Below, in pieces: positions 1 through 7,311 of a DNA stretch of 13,473 bases. A program made the translations under genes and the position numbers. Within the stretch, counting starts at the first letter, position 1. Every line of letters begins with the position of its first letter. Under the pieces are notes generated by a model. That model did no database searches. It had not been told where the DNA came from and saw nothing but the letters and a program-made list of their open reading frames with translations. This DNA comes from Pirellulales bacterium (GTDB lineage Bacteria; Planctomycetota; Planctomycetia; Pirellulales; JAICIG01): NCBI GenBank assembly GCA_025924495.1, contig JAICIG010000206.1:1-13473 (forward strand), read 5' to 3'.

Positions 1-155
1 GCATCATTTTCGACGGCAACATCCAATCGCTGGTGCTCGATTTTGTTTATAGCGATGAGCAAGCACGGGCAGTCTCCGTGCATTCGAGCGCCATCATCGA
101 GGCCATTCGCAAGGTCTATGGCGCCGAGCGGCTGCTTAAAGAGCTCAAGCCATAG
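1..155 (+). CDS. S46 family dipeptidyl-peptidase (DPP7/DPP11-like), C-terminal fragment
   Basis: Only the last 50 codons are present; the gene runs off the left edge and stops at TAG 153-155. The visible peptide starts IIFDGNIQSL, continues through FVYSDEQARAVSVHS and ends IIEAIRKVYGAERLLKELKP. This matches the way S46 serine peptidases end: the segment just after the catalytic serine reads like V-x-x-I-x-F-D-G-N-x-x-S-L, followed by a short strand, an RAV-V-S element and a last helix. S46 enzymes (DPP7, DPP11) are secreted or periplasmic and remove dipeptides from peptide N-termini. The catalytic His, Asp and Ser lie outside the window, so activity cannot be judged. Family assignment is from recognised motifs and is fairly secure; substrate preference is unknown. 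Confidence 0.8.
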   Translation, partial: IIFDGNIQSLVLDFVYSDEQARAVSVHSSAIIEAIRKVYGAERLLKELKP

Positions 156-163
156 CGACAGTT

Positions 164-177
164 GACGGGAAACCGTC
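164..177 (+). terminator. GNRA-loop hairpin after the S46 gene
   Basis: A perfect 5-bp stem GACGG/CCGTC closes a GAAA tetraloop, starting 8 bases after the S46 stop codon. The position fits a 3'-end stabilising hairpin or terminator, but no T-tract follows, so it is not a classical intrinsic terminator. Confidence 0.25.
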
Positions 178-249
178 TGGCAGCCTTGGCAGGACAGAGA
201 AAGCAAAATGCGACGCATGGCGGCGACCAGCTCGATTGCGCAGCTTGTC

Positions 250-278
250 TTGACCTAAGCGACGGCCTCGCCTAGGCT
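250..278 (+). promoter_or_regulatory. Possible sigma70-type promoter for the SGNH-MBOAT pair
   Basis: TTGACC (5 of 6 matches to the -35 consensus) is followed after exactly 17 bases by TAGGCT, which keeps the three most conserved -10 positions (TA...T). Transcription would begin near 285, leaving a leader of about 30 bases before the ATG at 315. The TTG at 291 would have almost no leader. The -10 is weak, so this is a suggestion only. The -10 also overlaps the 8-bp palindrome GCCTAGGC at 270-277. Confidence 0.3.
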
Positions 279-314
279 TCCTGCGTTTCGTTGCCCACCT
301 CAGGCGAAGCAAGG

Positions 315-1511
315 ATGCAGCTCGATCGACTCTTTCACCCCGCTGAAACTGCTACGGCTTCACAGCATAGAACGCCGCTTTCGCTAGGCATTTGTGCGGC
401 GACCTTTGTGCTGTCGGTGTGGGCGATCGGCGGGGGGCTGAATGCACTCGGCGGCGGGCCGCGAAATGAGACGCTCGAACGAAAGTGGCATCAGTACAAA
501 CGGCAAGCTGAAGATTGCGACGTGCTGTTTCTTGGCACAAGTCGCATCTATCGCAATCTCGACCCCGCAGCTTTCGACAAGGCCCTCTACGAGCACGGCC
601 TGCGTGTGCGGTCCTTTAACCTGGGCTTGCCGCGGATGAGTATTCTTGAAGCGCGGGAGCTCGCGGAGCGATTGGCCAGTCGTGGGCCGGGCCGGCTCAA
701 GCTCATCGTCTTGGAGCCGACGTTATTCATCTTCGATCTTGACAATTGGACCTCCGATCGCGACCTGGCGACGCACGACTGGGTCGGGACACGTCTGGCG
801 GTGGCTAATACGCTTGGGGCGGAGAGTCGCCGGGGCAGCGGGTGGCTCGATCGTTTGCATTATGCTTCGCCCCATGTGCTGAGCTTCGCTTGTCGCATCG
901 TCAATCTCGGATTGGCCGCGCCGGCCGTCTTTCCGCCTTGCCGCCCGAGGTCTCAGACATCGTCTTCGTTCGACAGGGGCGAAAGCGCAGGCTTCGATCC
1001 GTTGCCCGTCAAGAATGATCTGGAGTCTGCATGGCGCGAGCGGTTTCAAAGGTTTCTAGCGTTGCCGAATCCGCCCGACTGGCGCGGCGCCGAGCTGAGC
1101 GATGCGGAGCTGGGTTGCCTCAAGCATCTGGTCGCTTGCATTCGCCAGGCAGGCGCCGAGCCGGTATTTGTACTCGGCCCGCGGCTCAAGCGCGATTCGC
1201 ACACGGCGGCAGTGCTAGCCAGCCATGCTGAGCACTTTGACGACGTCCTGCTGCTGGACTATCTGCGCGGCCATACCGATGATCAGGTTTATTGCATCGA
1301 ACGTTGGCACGACTTTGATCATCTCAATGCTCTCGGCGCGCAGGAGTTCTCTCGGCAGGTTGCCCGCGATCTGGCGCCTGCGCTAAGCAAAACGACGAAT
1401 GGAGCTGGATTTGCGGTACAGAGGACCGGCAAGGGGTCGCCCCGCTTAATACCCAGAGAAACGAGCACGTCTCTGCAGCCGCGGATGCAAAGCGGAAGAA
1501 AGCAGTTTTAG
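315..1511 (+). CDS. Membrane-anchored SGNH-hydrolase-like protein, partner of the MBOAT acyltransferase
   Basis: The protein is 398 aa from ATG 315. An in-frame TTG at 291 would add 8 residues but lacks a ribosome site. Residues about 22-46 form a single hydrophobic anchor, so the rest probably lies outside the cytoplasmic membrane. SGNH-like blocks are visible: LGTSRIYRNLDP with Ser76 as candidate nucleophile (GTS replaces the usual GDS), SFNLGLP with Asn102, and DFDHLNALGA with Asp333 and His336 as the DxxH pair. Proteins of this kind, like AlgJ/AlgX and PatB, move or remove acyl groups on surface polymers together with an MBOAT protein. The MBOAT gene begins 22 bases downstream, supporting a two-gene operon. 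The last 45 or so residues are basic and rich in Ser/Thr and do not look like part of the fold. The exact acceptor is unknown. Confidence 0.75.
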   Translation: MQLDRLFHPAETATASQHRTPLSLGICAATFVLSVWAIGGGLNALGGGPRNETLERKWHQYKRQAEDCDVLFLGTSRIYRNLDPAAFDKALYEHGLRVRSFNLGLPRMSILEARELAERLASRGPGRLKLIVLEPTLFIFDLDNWTSDRDLATHDWVGTRLAVANTLGAESRRGSGWLDRLHYASPHVLSFACRIVNLGLAAPAVFPPCRPRSQTSSSFDRGESAGFDPLPVKNDLESAWRERFQRFLALPNPPDWRGAELSDAELGCLKHLVACIRQAGAEPVFVLGPRLKRDSHTAAVLASHAEHFDDVLLLDYLRGHTDDQVYCIERWHDFDHLNALGAQEFSRQVARDLAPALSKTTNGAGFAVQRTGKGSPRLIPRETSTSLQPRMQSGRKQF

Positions 1512-1533
1512 CGACCCAGGCGGAGCACCCGCA

Positions 1534-2940
1534 GTGCTGTTTGTCGAGCTACGATTCTTCTTCTTTGCCGGCCTCGTGTATGGCGTCTATTGGCTGCTGC
1601 GCCGCAATGAGCTGCGTAAGGCCTGGTTGCTTGCGGCGAGTTATCTCTTTTACGGCGCCTGGGACTGGCGTTTCTTGGGCCTGATCGGGTTTTCGACGGT
1701 GCTCGATTACGCGATTGGGCGGCAGTTGGATCGTACTGAGTCTCAGCTCTGGCGCCGGCGGCTGCTCGGCCTGAGCGTGGCGGCGAATCTCGGCGTGCTG
1801 GGGTTATTCAAGTACTTCAACTTTTTCGCCGTCTCGGCGGCCGAGATGTTTCGGTTCTTCGGGTTTCAAGCCGATGCCGCGACGCTAGGAATCGTGTTGC
1901 CGGTGGGGATCAGCTTTTATACGTTTCAGTCGCTCAGCTACTGCGTCGACATCTATCGCAGGCAGATTTGCAGCGCCGATAGCCTGCTCGATTTTGCGCT
2001 GTATGTCGCCTTTTTTCCACAATTGGTCGCAGGGCCGATCGTGCGGGCCGCCGACTTTCTGCCGCAGTTGGACGCCGCGCGCGGTTTTGCCACGATTCGT
2101 TTTCAGCCCGTCTTGCTGATGTTCCTATCGGGCTTTGTGAAGAAGGCCTGTATCTCAGATAATCTGTCGCCTTATGTAGACCTCTACTTCGCCTCGCCGC
2201 GTGATTTCGACGCCGCGAGCGCCTGGTTGGCAATTGCACTCTACGCGATACAAATCTATTGCGATTTTTCCGGCTATTCCGAGATGGGCATTGCCTGCGC
2301 CGCGTTATTCGGTTATCGCCTGTGCGAGAACTTTCAGCAGCCTTATTTGGCGCCGAACGTGGCCGAATTCTGGCGCCGCTGGCACATCAGCCTGTCGACC
2401 TGGCTGCGAGATTATTTGTACGTCCCTTTGGGAGGTAATCGGGGCGGAGCCTGGCGGACGCGAAGCAATTTACTCGCCACGATGCTCCTGGGCGGCCTCT
2501 GGCATGGCGCCGCCTGGACGTTCGTTTTTTGGGGCGCTCTCCACGGGCTGGCGCTAATCATCCACCGCGAGTGGTCGCGAAGAGCCGATGGCTGGAAGAC
2601 GCCTGCGGGCCCACGGAGAGTAATCGGACTTTTACTGACGCTCTACTTTGTCGGCGGCGCTTGGGCGCTATTTCGTGCGCCGGATGTAAAGACTGCCTGG
2701 CTGATTTGGCAGTCGTATGGCGGCCTCATCTCGCACGGCGCGACAAGCTTGCCCGCGTTGTTGTGGTTGCATGTAGCGTGTCTGGCAGCCTTGCACTGTG
2801 TCGCCCGTCGGGTTGATCTATACGAGCTCGCAGCAAAACTGCCGCAGCCCGCCTTCGCGGCTCTTTACGGCGCCTCGTTTGCCATCTGTCTGGCGCTGCT
2901 GCCGACGGGACATCGGCCCTTCATTTATTTCCAGTTTTAA
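1534..2940 (+). CDS. MBOAT family O-acyltransferase (AlgI/DltB-like)
   Basis: This is a 468-aa multi-pass membrane protein from a GTG start; GGAG lies 9 bases upstream, and the start MLFVELRFFFF resembles other family members. MBOAT hallmarks are clear: LPVGISFYTFQSLSYCVDIYR (119-141), IYCDFSGYSEMGI (241-253), and FWRRWHISLSTWLRD (279-293) followed by YLYVPLGGNRGG. The catalytic histidine is His324 in GGLWHGAAWTFVFWG, and the C-terminus FIYFQF is typical. Length is normal for the AlgI branch. These proteins pass an acyl group, usually acetyl from a cytoplasmic donor, across the membrane to an extracytoplasmic partner, here very likely the preceding SGNH protein. No polysaccharide synthesis genes are adjacent, so the target polymer cannot be named. 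Only 18 bases separate its stop from the convergent aspS stop. Confidence 0.93.
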   Translation: MLFVELRFFFFAGLVYGVYWLLRRNELRKAWLLAASYLFYGAWDWRFLGLIGFSTVLDYAIGRQLDRTESQLWRRRLLGLSVAANLGVLGLFKYFNFFAVSAAEMFRFFGFQADAATLGIVLPVGISFYTFQSLSYCVDIYRRQICSADSLLDFALYVAFFPQLVAGPIVRAADFLPQLDAARGFATIRFQPVLLMFLSGFVKKACISDNLSPYVDLYFASPRDFDAASAWLAIALYAIQIYCDFSGYSEMGIACAALFGYRLCENFQQPYLAPNVAEFWRRWHISLSTWLRDYLYVPLGGNRGGAWRTRSNLLATMLLGGLWHGAAWTFVFWGALHGLALIIHREWSRRADGWKTPAGPRRVIGLLLTLYFVGGAWALFRAPDVKTAWLIWQSYGGLISHGATSLPALLWLHVACLAALHCVARRVDLYELAAKLPQPAFAALYGASFAICLALLPTGHRPFIYFQF

Positions 2941-2958
2941 TCGCACTCCGCTGAAAGC

Positions 2959-4731
2959 TTAACTTTCGCGGTCGATCTTGATGCGCAGCTCTTTGAGTTG
3001 CCGTGCATCGACGGCGCCGGGCGCCTCGGTCATCAGGTCGGCGGCCTTCTGGGTTTTGGGGAAGGCGATGCAATCGCGGATGTTATCCAGCCCGCCGAAC
3101 AGCATGACCCAGCGGTCGATGCCCAGCGCGATTCCGCCGTGCGGCGGCGCGCCAAACTGCAAGGCGTCCAGCAAGAAACCGAACCGTTCGCGCGCTTTTT
3201 GCGGATCGATCCCCAGCAACGAGAATACCTGTTGCTGCACCTCGTTGTCATGAATTCGGATCGTGCCGCCTCCGGCTTCAGAACCATTGATGACCAGGTC
3301 GTAGGCCTGCGCTCGGCATTTGCCCGGATCGGTGGCTAGCATGGCCAGGTCTTGCGGTCGCGGCGCAGTGAACGGATGGTGCATGGCCGCCCAGCCCCCT
3401 TCTTCGGCGTCGTAGGCGAACATCGGGAACTCGACGACCCACGAGCAGTGCATTGTGCCCGGTTCGTACAATCGCAGCTCTTCGCCGAACCGTTTGCGCA
3501 AAGCATAAAGCGCCTTGCAAGTGACTTCGAACGAATCAGCAACAAACAGCAGAAAGTCGCCCGGCTCAGCCTGCATCCGCTGGGCGATTTTGGTCAGTAA
3601 CTCGGGGGCGAAATTCTTGGCCGTCGGCGAAGCCAGTGCGCCCCCTTCTTCGACCTTGAACCAGACCAGGCCTTTAGCGCCGAAGCTTTGCTTGACATAC
3701 TCGGTCAGCTCATCGATGCCCTTGCGGGAGTAGTTGGCCGCCGCGCCTTTGGCATTCAGGCCGCGGACGCGCTGACCCGACTCCGCCGCTTCGCGGAAGA
3801 CGCGGAACTCCGCCTCGCGCGCCAAGTCAGTGACGTCGACCAATTCCATGCCGAACCGCAAGTCGGGAGCATCGTGGCCGTAACGTTCCATCGCCTCGTC
3901 GTAGGTCATGCGCGGCAAGGGCAGTTTGACGTCGATGCCGAGGATGTCTTTCGCCAGTTTGGCGACTAGCCCGTCGATAATGCCGATGATGTCTTCGCTG
4001 TTGACGAACGACATTTCCACGTCGAGCTGGGTGAACTCAGGCTGGCGGTCGGCGCGCAAGTCTTCGTCGCGGAAGCAGCGCGCCACTTGCACATAACGGT
4101 CGTAGCCGGCGACCATCAGAATTTGCTTGTAGAGTTGCGGCGACTGCGGCAGCGCATAGAACATGCCGGGGTGTACGCGGCTGGGCACGAGATAGTCTCT
4201 CGCGCCTTCCGGCGTGCTGCGGCCGAGCATCGGCGTTTCGACTTCCAAGAAGTTGTGCTGATCGAAGTAATCTCGCATACCTTTGATCATGCGGTGGCGC
4301 AATGTCAAAGTGCGCTGCATCTCGGGGCGCCGCAGATCGAGATAGCGGTACTTCAGCCGCAGGTCCTCGCCCGGAAGATCCTTCGCGCCTGGTTGGAAGG
4401 GGGGCGTCTGGCACTTGTTGAGCACCTCGAGCCGGCTGGCGCGAAGCTCGATTTCGCCGGTATCGAGCTTCGGATTGACCGTGCCTTCCGGGCGGCGAGC
4501 GATCTTGCCGGTGACGGCGATCACAAACTCGCTGCGCAGCGTCTTGGCCGCCTCTTGAATGGCAGGGCCGGCCTCGGGAGCAAAGACAATCTGCGTCTTG
4601 CCGTAGCGATCTCGCAGGTCGATGAACAATCCGCCGCCGTGGTCGCGGTACGAATCAACCCAGCCGCAAAGCGTGACTTCCTGGCCGATGTGTTCGGCCC
4701 GCAATTCGCCGCAAGTATGAGTCCGAATCAA
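2959..4731 (-). CDS. aspS: Aspartyl-tRNA synthetase, bacterial type, probably non-discriminating
   Basis: The 590-aa class II synthetase charges tRNA(Asp) with aspartate. In order: the N-terminal anticodon-binding OB fold (1-105), the aspartate site QSPQLYKQ (196-203), motif 2 [16 protein letters not shown] (220-235), a GAD insertion (about 285-420), [13 protein letters not shown] (483-495) and motif 3 [11 protein letters not shown] (537-547). Length is normal for bacteria. The start is TTG at 4731, supported by GGGAG on the minus strand (4742-4738) with a 6-base gap and no better upstream start. His31 in RDHGG and Gly83 in RPEG match the anticodon-domain residues of non-discriminating AspRS such as that of Pseudomonas aeruginosa; E. 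coli has Leu and Lys there. The enzyme may therefore also make Asp-tRNA(Asn) for GatCAB. miaA lies 85 bases upstream on the same strand. Confidence 0.98.
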   Translation of the reverse strand: MIRTHTCGELRAEHIGQEVTLCGWVDSYRDHGGGLFIDLRDRYGKTQIVFAPEAGPAIQEAAKTLRSEFVIAVTGKIARRPEGTVNPKLDTGEIELRASRLEVLNKCQTPPFQPGAKDLPGEDLRLKYRYLDLRRPEMQRTLTLRHRMIKGMRDYFDQHNFLEVETPMLGRSTPEGARDYLVPSRVHPGMFYALPQSPQLYKQILMVAGYDRYVQVARCFRDEDLRADRQPEFTQLDVEMSFVNSEDIIGIIDGLVAKLAKDILGIDVKLPLPRMTYDEAMERYGHDAPDLRFGMELVDVTDLAREAEFRVFREAAESGQRVRGLNAKGAAANYSRKGIDELTEYVKQSFGAKGLVWFKVEEGGALASPTAKNFAPELLTKIAQRMQAEPGDFLLFVADSFEVTCKALYALRKRFGEELRLYEPGTMHCSWVVEFPMFAYDAEEGGWAAMHHPFTAPRPQDLAMLATDPGKCRAQAYDLVINGSEAGGGTIRIHDNEVQQQVFSLLGIDPQKARERFGFLLDALQFGAPPHGGIALGIDRWVMLFGGLDNIRDCIAFPKTQKAADLMTEAPGAVDARQLKELRIKIDRES

Positions 4732-4772
4732 TGCCGACTCCCGTTCAGTCCGGTTTGCCCGTGAGGGCTTAT

Positions 4773-4788
4773 GAAATTCGCGAATTTC
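4773..4788. promoter_or_regulatory. 16-bp perfect palindrome upstream of aspS
   Basis: GAAATTCGCGAATTTC is its own reverse complement and lies 42-57 bases before the aspS start, in the 85-base gap after miaA. On the minus strand a TTTACA hexamer (4798-4793) lies just upstream, but no good -10 follows at 17 bases, so promoter placement is uncertain. It could be an operator or chance: a perfect 16-bp palindrome somewhere in 13 kb is not very rare. Confidence 0.3.
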
Positions 4789-4816
4789 GTATTGTAAAGA
4801 CCGTCACCCGGGGTGC

Positions 4817-5761
4817 CTAGGTTCGCGAGCCAATCTCTGCGATTTGCCGGGCTGTCGCGGCCGGGGCAATCGGTTCGGCCATTTCAATCCAGCGGCATTC
4901 GCTCAGGCTGCGAAACCATGTCAACTGCCGCTTGGCGAATTGTCGCGTGCGGGTTTTTACCAAAGCGATCGTCTCGGCCAGATCGCGCTGGCCGGCGAGA
5001 TGCTCGAGCACTTCCCGATAGCCCAGGGCCTGCCGCGCGGTCAGGCTCAGATGCTTCCCTGCGGCAAGCAGGGCTTGCACCTCGGCCACCAATCCCGCGG
5101 CAAACATTGCTTCGACGCGCCTGTCGATGCGGGCGCAAAGCTGCTCGCGCGGCCAATCGAGCACGAACACGCGACAGGCCTCGGCTGGCCGAGCGGCATC
5201 GAATTGCTGTTGCCACTCGCTGATCGGGCGGCCCGTTTTTTCGTAGACTTCCAAGGCCCGGATCAGCCGCCGGGTGTCATTGGCATGCAACCGCGAGGCG
5301 GCAATGGGATCGACGCCTAGCAACTGCTGATGCAGCCACTCGCCGCCGCGGCTTTCCGCCTCGGTCTGCCAACGTTTCCGCAATGCCCAATCGGCGGGCG
5401 GCCCTTCAAAAATGCCTCGCAGCAAAGCTTTTAAGTACAGCGGCGTTCCGCCCACAAAGAGCGTTTGCCGGCCTCGGTTCGCGATCTCCGCTGCGGTCCT
5501 CTCCGCGGCAGTCAGATACTGGGCCAGACTGAATTCCTGGTCAGGCTCAATCAAATCGATCAGATGATGAGGAACTGCCCGCTGTTCCGCTGGCGTCGGT
5601 TTGGCTGTGCCGATGTCCAGCCCTCGGTAGACCGCCATGGAATCGAGCGACACGATTTCGGCATCAAGCCGCCGCGCTAACTCTAGTCCTATAGCGGTTT
5701 TGCCGCTTGCAGTCGGGCCGGAAAGGTACCAGCAATCGGCCAACGGTGTCGGAGAGACCAT
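4817..5761 (-). CDS. miaA: tRNA dimethylallyltransferase
   Basis: The 314-aa enzyme transfers a dimethylallyl group to N6 of A37 in tRNAs reading codons that begin with U, giving i6A37. The P-loop GPTASGKT is at 15-22. The DSMAVYRGLDIGTAKP segment (40-55) carries the general-base Asp40, with VPHHLID at 63-69. The DMAPP/tRNA tunnel motif appears as GGTPLYLKALLRG (104-116), NDTRRLIRALEVYEKTGRP at 161-179, and the C-terminal RTRQFAKRQLTWFR (271-284) is well conserved. Two positions differ from common relatives: DSMA where DSMQ is usual, and GGTP where GGTG is usual; neither removes a known catalytic residue. The start is ATG 5761 with no strong Shine-Dalgarno sequence. aspS lies 85 bases downstream, so the two tRNA genes may share a transcript. 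It is divergent from hisE. Confidence 0.97.
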   Translation of the reverse strand: MVSPTPLADCWYLSGPTASGKTAIGLELARRLDAEIVSLDSMAVYRGLDIGTAKPTPAEQRAVPHHLIDLIEPDQEFSLAQYLTAAERTAAEIANRGRQTLFVGGTPLYLKALLRGIFEGPPADWALRKRWQTEAESRGGEWLHQQLLGVDPIAASRLHANDTRRLIRALEVYEKTGRPISEWQQQFDAARPAEACRVFVLDWPREQLCARIDRRVEAMFAAGLVAEVQALLAAGKHLSLTARQALGYREVLEHLAGQRDLAETIALVKTRTRQFAKRQLTWFRSLSECRWIEMAEPIAPAATARQIAEIGSRT

Positions 5762-5772
5762 ACAGAATTCTG

Positions 5773-5800
5773 ACTTGACGTCGCCCGGCAGGCGAGAAGT
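5773..5800 (-). promoter_or_regulatory. Hairpin in the miaA leader
   Basis: A perfect inverted repeat TCGCC-CGGCA-GGCGA (5781-5795) is flanked by a second complementary pair, ACTT (5773-5776) and AAGT (5797-5800), forming a bulged stem that ends about 12 bases before the miaA ATG. In the miaA mRNA it would cover the expected ribosome-binding area, where no clear Shine-Dalgarno sequence is present. Structure-controlled translation is possible but unproven. Confidence 0.25.
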
Positions 5801-5860
5801 AATGGAACAGGACGAGTTGAATTCGCGAACCTGCCGGCGCCCAATTGCTCCTAACCGCCG

Positions 5861-5889
5861 TTGGACCTACATTTTAGGTTTCTTGTAAT
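5861..5889 (+). promoter_or_regulatory. Candidate hisE promoter with an embedded inverted repeat
   Basis: TTGGAC (5861-5866) and TGTAAT (5884-5889, 5 of 6 to the -10 consensus) are separated by exactly 17 bases, pointing to a start near 5896 and a leader of about 80 bases before hisE. The -35 is poor (3 of 6). Between the boxes sits a perfect inverted repeat ACCTA-N5-TAGGT (5865-5879). On the minus strand the same stretch contains TAAAAT, a possible -10 for miaA. This is the best regulatory candidate in the 214-base miaA/hisE divergent gap. Confidence 0.4.
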
Positions 5890-5975
5890 CGCATTTGGGC
5901 GCGATTGTCTGCCCCGAGAAACCGACGACTTACTGATTTTGATCTGGCACGGTGCGTTTGGAAAGGCTGGCTGCG

Positions 5976-6323
5976 TTGAGCGATCAAGAAACAGTATTCT
6001 CCCAGTTGATGGGGACCATTGAAGCGCGCAGAGCCCAGCCTTCGGAGAAATCGTACACGAGCCAACTGCTCGCCGGCGGCGCGGCTAAAATCCGCAAGAA
6101 GATCGTCGAGGAAGCGGCCGAAGTCTTTGAAGCCGCCGGCAACTCAGAGCCGGCGGGCCGCGAAAAACTGATTAATGAATCCGCCGATCTCCTTTATCAC
6201 TTGTTTGTGCTGCTGGCTTGCCGCGAAATCGGCCTGGGCGACGTGGAGGCGGAGCTGGCCCGGCGATTCGGAGTCTCAGGCCTGGCAGAGAAGGCCTCGC
6301 GGCAGAAGAATGCCGATGCCTGA
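5976..6323 (+). CDS. hisE: Phosphoribosyl-ATP pyrophosphatase
   Basis: HisE hydrolyses phosphoribosyl-ATP to phosphoribosyl-AMP and pyrophosphate, step 2 of histidine biosynthesis. The 115-aa product has the all-helical MazG-like metal site: VEEAAEV with Glu45, Glu46 and Glu49, then NESADLLYHL with Glu68 and Asp71. SYTSQLLAGGAAKIRKKI (26-43) is the usual approach to the first metal helix. I chose TTG 5976 because GGAAAGG (5960-5966) lies 9 bases upstream. An in-frame GTG at 5952 would add 8 residues but has no ribosome site. It is a stand-alone HisE, not fused to HisI. hisG, for step 1, follows after 88 bases, so the two probably form one unit. The tail after about residue 105 is charged and variable. 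Confidence 0.93.
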   Translation: MSDQETVFSQLMGTIEARRAQPSEKSYTSQLLAGGAAKIRKKIVEEAAEVFEAAGNSEPAGREKLINESADLLYHLFVLLACREIGLGDVEAELARRFGVSGLAEKASRQKNADA

Positions 6324-6411
6324 GCATTTGTTTTCCTAAAGCGGCAATTCGAGTACGGCCGACGCCTTACTTGCCATCCAGTTTCACACTCTTGGGCTCA
6401 ATTAGTTTTCG

Positions 6412-7263
6412 ATGATGAATTTTCGCATTGGCGTGCCCAGCAAGGGCCGGCTCTCCGAACTGGCAGGCGAATTGTTAAAAGAGGCCGGCTTGAGTTTTCG
6501 ACGTTCCGAGCGGAGCCTGTTCGCCCGCTGCCGCGATATTCCGATCGACGTTACGTTCCTGCGGACAGAAGATATTCCGGTGCTGTGCGCCGAAGGCGCC
6601 ATCGACATGGGCATCACCGGCAGCGATCTGGTCGCCGAAAGCGGCGCCGAAGTATTGGAACGCCTCGATCTGGGCGTCGGGCAGTGTCGGCTGGCCGTTT
6701 GCGTGCCCGAGGAGAGCGAGATTCGCGAGCCGGGCGAGCTGCACGGTTGCCGCGTCGCCACCAGCTTTCCGCACAACACGCAGACCTATCTGGCAAAGCA
6801 CGGAGCCACGGCGCACCTGGTGACCCTCTCGGGCTCGGTCGAAGTGATGATCGCCTTGGGAGTCGCGGAGGCCATTGTCGATTTGGTTGAGACGGGCAGC
6901 ACGTTGGCGGCCAATCACCTGCGCATTCTCGATGAAATCGGCCGTTATCAGACCGTGCTCATTCAAAACCCGCAATGTAAGCAGACCGAGCTGGCCGATC
7001 GGGTCGTGCGGCGATTGGAAGGAGTGGTGATCGCTCGCAGTTATTCGCTGCTGGAATACAATGTGCCGCGGGCAAAGCTTCCGCAGGCGGAGCAGATTAC
7101 TCCCGGATTCAATTCGCCGACGATCAGCTCGCTGGAAGATCCCGATTGGTGCGCCATCCGAGTCATGGTCAAGCGGAGCCAGATCATCGATATTATGGAA
7201 CGGCTCGAAGCGCTGGGCGCCAGCGCAATCTTGGAGACGCAGATCACGAACTGCCGCCTATGA
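6412..7263 (+). CDS. hisG: ATP phosphoribosyltransferase, long (HisG-L) form
   Basis: HisG condenses ATP with PRPP, the first committed step of histidine biosynthesis. The 283-aa length and C-terminal domain (about 208-283, ending in MVKRSQIIDIMERLEALGA then ILETQI) mark the long hexameric form, which carries its own histidine-binding regulatory domain and needs no HisZ. N-terminal signatures are IGVPSKGRLSE (6-16), AIDMGITGSDLVAE (63-76) and the PRPP-binding loop with VDLVETGSTLAANHL (156-170). Adjacent ATGs at 6412 and 6415 are both possible starts; no good Shine-Dalgarno sequence is visible. It follows hisE by 88 bases. Feedback inhibition by histidine is expected from the C-terminal domain. 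The gene ends 48 bases from the convergent amidohydrolase gene. Confidence 0.97.
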   Translation: MMNFRIGVPSKGRLSELAGELLKEAGLSFRRSERSLFARCRDIPIDVTFLRTEDIPVLCAEGAIDMGITGSDLVAESGAEVLERLDLGVGQCRLAVCVPEESEIREPGELHGCRVATSFPHNTQTYLAKHGATAHLVTLSGSVEVMIALGVAEAIVDLVETGSTLAANHLRILDEIGRYQTVLIQNPQCKQTELADRVVRRLEGVVIARSYSLLEYNVPRAKLPQAEQITPGFNSPTISSLEDPDWCAIRVMVKRSQIIDIMERLEALGASAILETQITNCRL

Positions 7264-7291
7264 CCAGGCGATTCGCGATGAGCGGCGACAT

Positions 7292-7311
7292 GCTCGCTCA
7301 ACAGCCGAGCG
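7292..7311. terminator. Weak hairpins between convergent hisG and the amidohydrolase gene
   Basis: GCTCG (7292-7296) can pair with CGAGC (7306-7310), or CGCTC (7295-7299) with GAGCG (7307-7311), in the 48-base space between two convergent stop codons. The location suits a two-way terminator, but there is no T-tract on either strand. Confidence 0.2.

Noticed and set aside
2951..2970. GAAAG-CTTAA-CTTTC hairpin between the MBOAT and aspS stops as a two-way terminator
   Set aside because: The stem is only 5 bp, overlaps the aspS stop codon and has no T-tract, so it is too weak to call.
4087..4764. 225-codon plus-strand reading frame opposite aspS
   Set aside because: It lies almost wholly antisense to the conserved first half of aspS and shows no recognisable domain; long antisense frames are expected in GC-rich genes.
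5952..5975. GTG at 5952 as the hisE start
   Set aside because: There is no ribosome site before it, while TTG 5976 has GGAAAGG at suitable spacing and begins closer to the conserved HisE fold.
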